Shown: positions 58,726 through 64,000 of the stretch, one piece after another
How positions within the stretch are numbered: the stretch's first letter is position 1
Layout: each line of letters opens with the position of its first letter
Notes under the pieces: model-generated
What the model saw: the letters and a program-made list of their open reading frames with translations, nothing else
Databases searched by the model: none
What the model was told of the DNA's origin: nothing
Position numbers and translations under genes: made by a program
Source of the DNA: Pseudonocardia sediminis
GTDB taxonomy: Bacteria; Actinomycetota; Actinomycetes; Mycobacteriales; Pseudonocardiaceae
Direction of reading: 5' to 3'
NCBI RefSeq assembly: GCF_004217185.1
Contig: NZ_SHKL01000001.1
Span: forward strand, 1,425,001 to 1,489,000
Length of the DNA stretch: 64,000 nucleotides

Positions 58726-60027
58726 GTGACCGACCTGGGGCCGCACACCGGGAACGAGGCGCGACGGCGCGCGGAGGCGATCTTGACGACATCGTTGGTG
58801 GAGTCCTACGACCCCTTCTCGCCCGCGGTGATGGCGAACCCGCTGCCGTTCTACAAGGCGCTGCGCGACCACGACCCGGTGCACTACCTCCCCGAGTACG
58901 ACACGTTCGCGGTCTCCCGGTTCGACGACGTCTGGAACACCCTCGGCGACGTCTCCGGCGCGTTCCTGTCCAGCGAGTCGAGCCTGCCGCTGCCCTCGAC
59001 CCTGCGCACCCACAACGACGGCCCGGTGCCGGACCCGCCGACCGAGCCGATGGGCAGCTCGAACATGTTCGGCTCCCCGGTCTACGAGCGGTTCCGGCAC
59101 GCCACCGGCCGACCGCTGCGCCCGGGCGGCGTGGGCCGGCTGACCGGGTGGATCCACGACCGCGCCCGGACCCGCCTGCGTGAGCTGCTCGACCGCGGCG
59201 AGCCGTTCGACCTGGCCCAGGACTACGGCGGGCACGTCGCCGCGGGGGCGGTCTGCCGCCTGATGGGCCTGCCGACCGAGCTGGCCGCCGACGTCCTCAA
59301 CGTCGTCAACTCCTCGACCGGCACGCACCTGACCGAGGGCGGCCTGGACAAGGTGACGCTGTTCCGCCGGTCGATGGAGATCCTCTCCCCGCAGGTGGCG
59401 AAGGCCCGGGCGGACGCCGACGCGCGCAGCCCGATGGTCGGCGGCCTGCTGGACATGGACTTCGCCGGGCGCGAGCTGACCGACGACGAGATCGCCGTCA
59501 ACCTGGTGTGCGTGTTCGTCGGCGGCACCGAGACCGTGCCGAAGGTCGCCGCGCACGGGCTGTGGGAGCTGGCGAAGGACCCGGCGCAGCTGGCCGCGGT
59601 CCGCGCCGACCTCGCCGCGAACGCGGTGACGGCCCGCGACGAGGCCATCCGCTACTGCGCGCCGGCCCAGTGGTTCCTGCGCACCGCCCGCGAGCCCGCC
59701 GAGATCGCCGGGACCCCGGTCCGCCCCGGGCAGCGCGTGATGGCGCTGGTCGCCTCCGCCGCCCGCGACGAGCGCGAGTTCGACGCCCCCGACGAGTTCC
59801 GCTGGGACCGCACGATCGCGCGCAGCCTGTCGTTCGGCCGCGGGCAGCACTTCTGCATCGGCGTGCACCTGGCGAAGCTGGAGGTGGCGGTGCTGATCGA
59901 GGAGTTCCTCGCCGGGGTGTCGGACTACGAGATCGACGCCGACGCCGCCGTCCGGCACCCGTCGAGCTTCCAGTGGGGATGGAACGTCGTCCCGGTCCGC
60001 GCGAGCGCGGCCCGAGCCGGGGCCTGA
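58726..60027 (+). CDS. Cytochrome P450
   Basis: A 433-residue soluble P450. The I-helix is VFVGGTETVPKVAAHG, the ExxR motif is DEAIRYCAP, and the haem loop is FGRGQHFCIGVHLAKLE with the Cys thiolate. The C-helix region reads YERFRHATGRPL where bacterial P450s usually read DPPEHTRLRR, so it is not a close member of the common CYP families. Redox partners are not adjacent. It begins with GTG and is followed two bases later by the dehydrogenase gene. Substrate unknown. Confidence 0.9.
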   Translation: MTDLGPHTGNEARRRAEAILTTSLVESYDPFSPAVMANPLPFYKALRDHDPVHYLPEYDTFAVSRFDDVWNTLGDVSGAFLSSESSLPLPSTLRTHNDGPVPDPPTEPMGSSNMFGSPVYERFRHATGRPLRPGGVGRLTGWIHDRARTRLRELLDRGEPFDLAQDYGGHVAAGAVCRLMGLPTELAADVLNVVNSSTGTHLTEGGLDKVTLFRRSMEILSPQVAKARADADARSPMVGGLLDMDFAGRELTDDEIAVNLVCVFVGGTETVPKVAAHGLWELAKDPAQLAAVRADLAANAVTARDEAIRYCAPAQWFLRTAREPAEIAGTPVRPGQRVMALVASAARDEREFDAPDEFRWDRTIARSLSFGRGQHFCIGVHLAKLEVAVLIEEFLAGVSDYEIDADAAVRHPSSFQWGWNVVPVRASAARAGA

Positions 60028-60028
60028 C

Positions 60029-60997
60029 GTGTGGGCCCAGCGTCTCGTCGCGCCGCAGCGCTTCGCCGCCTGCGAGACCCCGGCACCGTCCGCGGATGCG
60101 CTGGCTCCCGGGCAGGTGCTCCTCGACGTGGCGGCCGGGGGAGTGTGCGGCAGCGACCTGCCGTTCTTCCGCGGCGCGGCCGCACCGGACACCGCCGGAG
60201 CACGCGCCGGTTTCGGTGACCCCGGTTTCCCGATGCACGAGGTCGCGGGCCGGGTGCTCGCCTCGCGGCACCCGGAGATCGCGGTCGGCGACGACGTCGT
60301 CGGCTGGGCGTCGGGGTTCGACGGCATCGCCGAGCTGGCCGTCTGCGCCGGGGACGGGCTGCACCGCCACCGCGCCGACGTCGCCCCGGAGACCGCGGTG
60401 CTGCTGCAGCCGCTGGCGTGCGTGCTCTACGCGGTCGAGCAGGTCCGCCCGCTCGCCGGTCTCTCGGTGGCGGTGATCGGGCAGGGGCCGATCGGGCTGC
60501 TGTTCAGCCACGTCGCGAAGGCCGCCGGGGCGGCCCGCGTCGTCGGTGTCGACCGGGTGGACCGCTCCGACCTGGGTCCCGCGTTCGGGGTCGACGAGGT
60601 CGTGCACGCCTCGTCGGACGCGTGGGCGCTCGACCTGCCGGCCGGCGAGCGTCCGGAGGTGGTGTTCGAGGCGATCGGGCACCAGAGCGCGACGCTGAAC
60701 CACGCCGTCGACGCCGTCGGGTTCGGCGGGGAGATCTTCTACTTTGGCGTCGCCGACGAGACGAGCTACCCGTTCGCGATGCGCTCGTTCCTGCGCAAGA
60801 ACCTCACCCTGCGCTCCGGGGTCACGCTGGAACGGCGCCGCGTCCTCGCCGCCGCCGACGAGTACCTGGTGCGGCACCCGTCGCTGGCGCGGGACTACGT
60901 CACCCACGTCGTCCCCGCCGACGACGCCCAGAAGGCGTTCGACCTCGCGGTCGCCCCGGCCGGCGGCCAGGCCAAGATCGTGCTGTCGATGCGCTGA
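60029..60997 (+). CDS. Zinc-type alcohol dehydrogenase (MDR family)
   Basis: A 322-residue medium-chain dehydrogenase. The N-terminal catalytic domain has GVCGSDLPFF and FPMHEVAGRVL (His-Glu pair), with LQPLACVLYAVE as the third zinc-ligand region. The NAD-binding domain has VIGQGPIGLLFSHVAKAAGA. The four-Cys structural zinc loop is absent. It follows the P450 directly and may oxidise its hydroxylated product. GTG start. Confidence 0.85.
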   Translation: MWAQRLVAPQRFAACETPAPSADALAPGQVLLDVAAGGVCGSDLPFFRGAAAPDTAGARAGFGDPGFPMHEVAGRVLASRHPEIAVGDDVVGWASGFDGIAELAVCAGDGLHRHRADVAPETAVLLQPLACVLYAVEQVRPLAGLSVAVIGQGPIGLLFSHVAKAAGAARVVGVDRVDRSDLGPAFGVDEVVHASSDAWALDLPAGERPEVVFEAIGHQSATLNHAVDAVGFGGEIFYFGVADETSYPFAMRSFLRKNLTLRSGVTLERRRVLAAADEYLVRHPSLARDYVTHVVPADDAQKAFDLAVAPAGGQAKIVLSMR

Positions 60998-61127
60998 GGC
61001 GGCGCGTACGTAGTTCCCGTCCTTGGCGCGCGCCGCGCCGGTGGCTCTACTGGCCCCGAGCGGGCGGCGAGCCGCCACCCGCTCCGGTCGGCCCGGCGCG
61101 CCGGGCCCGGAGACTGCGGGAGCGGAC

Positions 61128-62183
61128 ATGGCAGTGGACCAGGACAAGGTGATGGAGCTCCTGCACCGGTTCGTCGGTGACCTCGGGGCGACGGTGTCGG
61201 CCGGCGGGATCGTCACCGGGCACCGGCTGGGGCTGTTCCGGGCGCTGGCCGAGGGCCCGGCCACGCCGGAGGAGCTGGCCGGGCGGACCTCGACCGACGC
61301 CCGCTACATCACCGAGTGGCTGCGCAGCCAGGCCGCCGGCGGCTACGTCACCCACGACGCCGCGACGGAGTCGTACTCGCTGACCGAGGAGCAGGCCTTC
61401 GCGCTCGCCGACCCCGACGGCCCGCTCTACCTGCCGGGCGCGTTCGTGCTGGCCCTGGGCACGCTGCGCGCGGAGCCGCGGATCACCGAGGCGTTCCGCA
61501 CCGGCGCCGGGATGGGCTGGCACGAGCAGCACGCCGACGTGTTCGACGGCTGCGACATGTTCTTCCGCCCCGGCTACCTGGCCAACCTCGTCCCGGCCTG
61601 GATCCCGGCGCTGGACGGCGTCGAGGCGAAGCTGACCGGGGGCGGACGGGTGGCCGACGTCGGGTGCGGGCACGGGGCGTCGACGACGCTTCTCGCCGGG
61701 GCGTTCCCGCGCACCCGGGTGTCCGGCTCGGACTACCACTCGGCCTCGATCGACCGGGCCCGCAAGCGCACCGCCGAGGCCGGGCTCTCCGACCGCACGT
61801 CGTTCGAGGTGGCCACCGCGGCCACGTTCGGCGGATCCGGCTACGACCTGGTGACCACGTTCGACTCCCTGCACGACATGGGCGACCCGCTCGCCGCGGC
61901 CCGCCACATCCGGGAGGCGGTCGCCGACGACGGCACCTGGCTGATCGTCGAGCCGATCGCCGGGGACACGGTCGCCGAGAACCTCAACCCGGTCGGCCGG
62001 GTGTACTACTCGTTCTCCAGCTACCTGTGCGTACCCAACGCCAAGTCGCAGGGCGGGACACACACCCTCGGCGCGCAGGCCGGCGAGGCCGCGATCCGCG
62101 AGATCGCGACCGAGGCCGGGTTCGGCAGGTTCCGCCGCGCGGCCGAGACGCCGTTCAACGCCGTCTACGAGGCCCGCCCCTGA
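61128..62183 (+). CDS. SAM-dependent methyltransferase with winged-helix N-terminus
   Basis: A 351-residue methyltransferase. The N-terminal 90 residues form a winged-helix dimerisation domain (GLFRALAEGPATPEELAGRT, WLRSQAAGGYVT). The C-terminal Rossmann domain has VADVGCGHGASTTLLAGAFP, GSDYHSASIDRARKRTAEAG and TFDSLHDMGDPLAAARHIRE. It resembles mycobacterial Rv2258c-type and plant-type O-methyltransferases. The frame is open 35 codons upstream, but that region is a GC-rich hairpin (GAGCGGG ... CCCGCTC), so I used MAVDQDKVMEL. Substrate unknown. Confidence 0.83.
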   Translation: MAVDQDKVMELLHRFVGDLGATVSAGGIVTGHRLGLFRALAEGPATPEELAGRTSTDARYITEWLRSQAAGGYVTHDAATESYSLTEEQAFALADPDGPLYLPGAFVLALGTLRAEPRITEAFRTGAGMGWHEQHADVFDGCDMFFRPGYLANLVPAWIPALDGVEAKLTGGGRVADVGCGHGASTTLLAGAFPRTRVSGSDYHSASIDRARKRTAEAGLSDRTSFEVATAATFGGSGYDLVTTFDSLHDMGDPLAAARHIREAVADDGTWLIVEPIAGDTVAENLNPVGRVYYSFSSYLCVPNAKSQGGTHTLGAQAGEAAIREIATEAGFGRFRRAAETPFNAVYEARP

Positions 62184-62230
62184 ACGCCTGTTCCGACCGC
62201 CCGGCCATGATCGCTTGACGCCCCTCCCGA

Positions 62231-62258
62231 CGAGGTGATTCGGTCAACCGTCACCTCG
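62231..62258. promoter_or_regulatory. Inverted repeat upstream of the NDMA-dependent dehydrogenase
   Basis: Perfect CGAGGTGA/TCACCTCG arms with a 12-base spacer, ending 18 bases before the ATG. It may be an operator or a leader hairpin. A strong GGAGGAAG ribosome-binding site follows. Confidence 0.5.
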
Positions 62259-62276
62259 ACGTGGAGGAAGTAGTCA

Positions 62277-64000
<1,724 letters not shown>

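Overview
The window is high-GC actinobacterial chromosome. Codon third positions are almost all G or C, GTG starts are common, and many gene pairs share ATGA or GTGA start/stop overlaps. The nearest recognisable relatives are mycobacterial (DesA3 with its Rv3230c-type reductase, a PhoP-like regulator, a 13E12-type HNH protein, an NDMA-dependent alcohol dehydrogenase). Pseudonocardia or a close member of the Pseudonocardiaceae is my inference; no rRNA, tRNA or other decisive marker is present. I found no insertion sequence, prophage or CRISPR array.

Layout. 0-4.7 kb: a small Cys-motif ORF, a long hairpin, the frameshifted C-terminal relic of an ArnT-like glycosyltransferase, a DesA3 desaturase with its reductase, and a MerR regulator. 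4.7-9.9 kb: a PhoPR-like two-component system with 11-bp-spaced direct repeats in front of it, then a siderophore-interacting protein and a TetR regulator divergent from a flavin monooxygenase across a clear operator. 9.9-15.3 kb: menC, an HNH/DUF222 protein whose start codon lies inside a LexA-type SOS box, about 500 bp of degenerate GAGTGGG repeats, a PNPOx-like protein and a renalase-like oxidoreductase.

15.4-23.1 kb: two divergent operons that look like one metallophore system. One carries a FecCD/FecE/FecB importer and an MFS exporter. The other carries a methyltransferase, a DUF4213/DUF364 protein, a PduX-like GHMP kinase and a cysteine-synthase-fold PLP enzyme. They face each other across 112 bp holding an AT-rich Fur/Zur-like palindrome. 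23.1-36.6 kb: mostly single metabolic genes (GlcD-type oxidase, acyl-CoA ligase, CYTH-CHAD, PHP, TetR, cupin, secreted GH16, PfkB kinase, CobW GTPase, Rsm22-like methyltransferase, aromatic hydroxylase). 36.6-41 kb: idi, a type III polyketide synthase, a methyltransferase, a UbiA prenyltransferase and a geranylgeranyl-reductase-like flavoprotein, which read as a prenylated-polyketide or quinone cluster.

41-46 kb: a DHA2 exporter, a CoA transferase and an ADP-forming acyl-CoA synthetase. 46-52.5 kb: the most striking region. A Crp-like site and a 28-residue leader peptide of the RRHxDL...SALC type precede an operon for a small secreted protein, a secreted selenium-binding/methanethiol-oxidase-like protein, a membrane protein with a GHDMA metal-binding repeat, a YeeE/YedE sulfur transporter and a second small secreted protein. 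I read this as an extracytoplasmic, sulfur-regulated thiol-oxidation system. 52.5-58.1 kb: YceI and carboxypeptidase-regulatory-like proteins, and two tandem secreted beta-lactamase-fold proteins that both lack the SxxK serine, followed by an HpaI-type aldolase. 58.1-64 kb: SRPBCC, P450, two alcohol dehydrogenases, a methyltransferase and a Baeyer-Villiger monooxygenase cut by the window end, which looks like oxidative catabolism of an alcohol or ketone.
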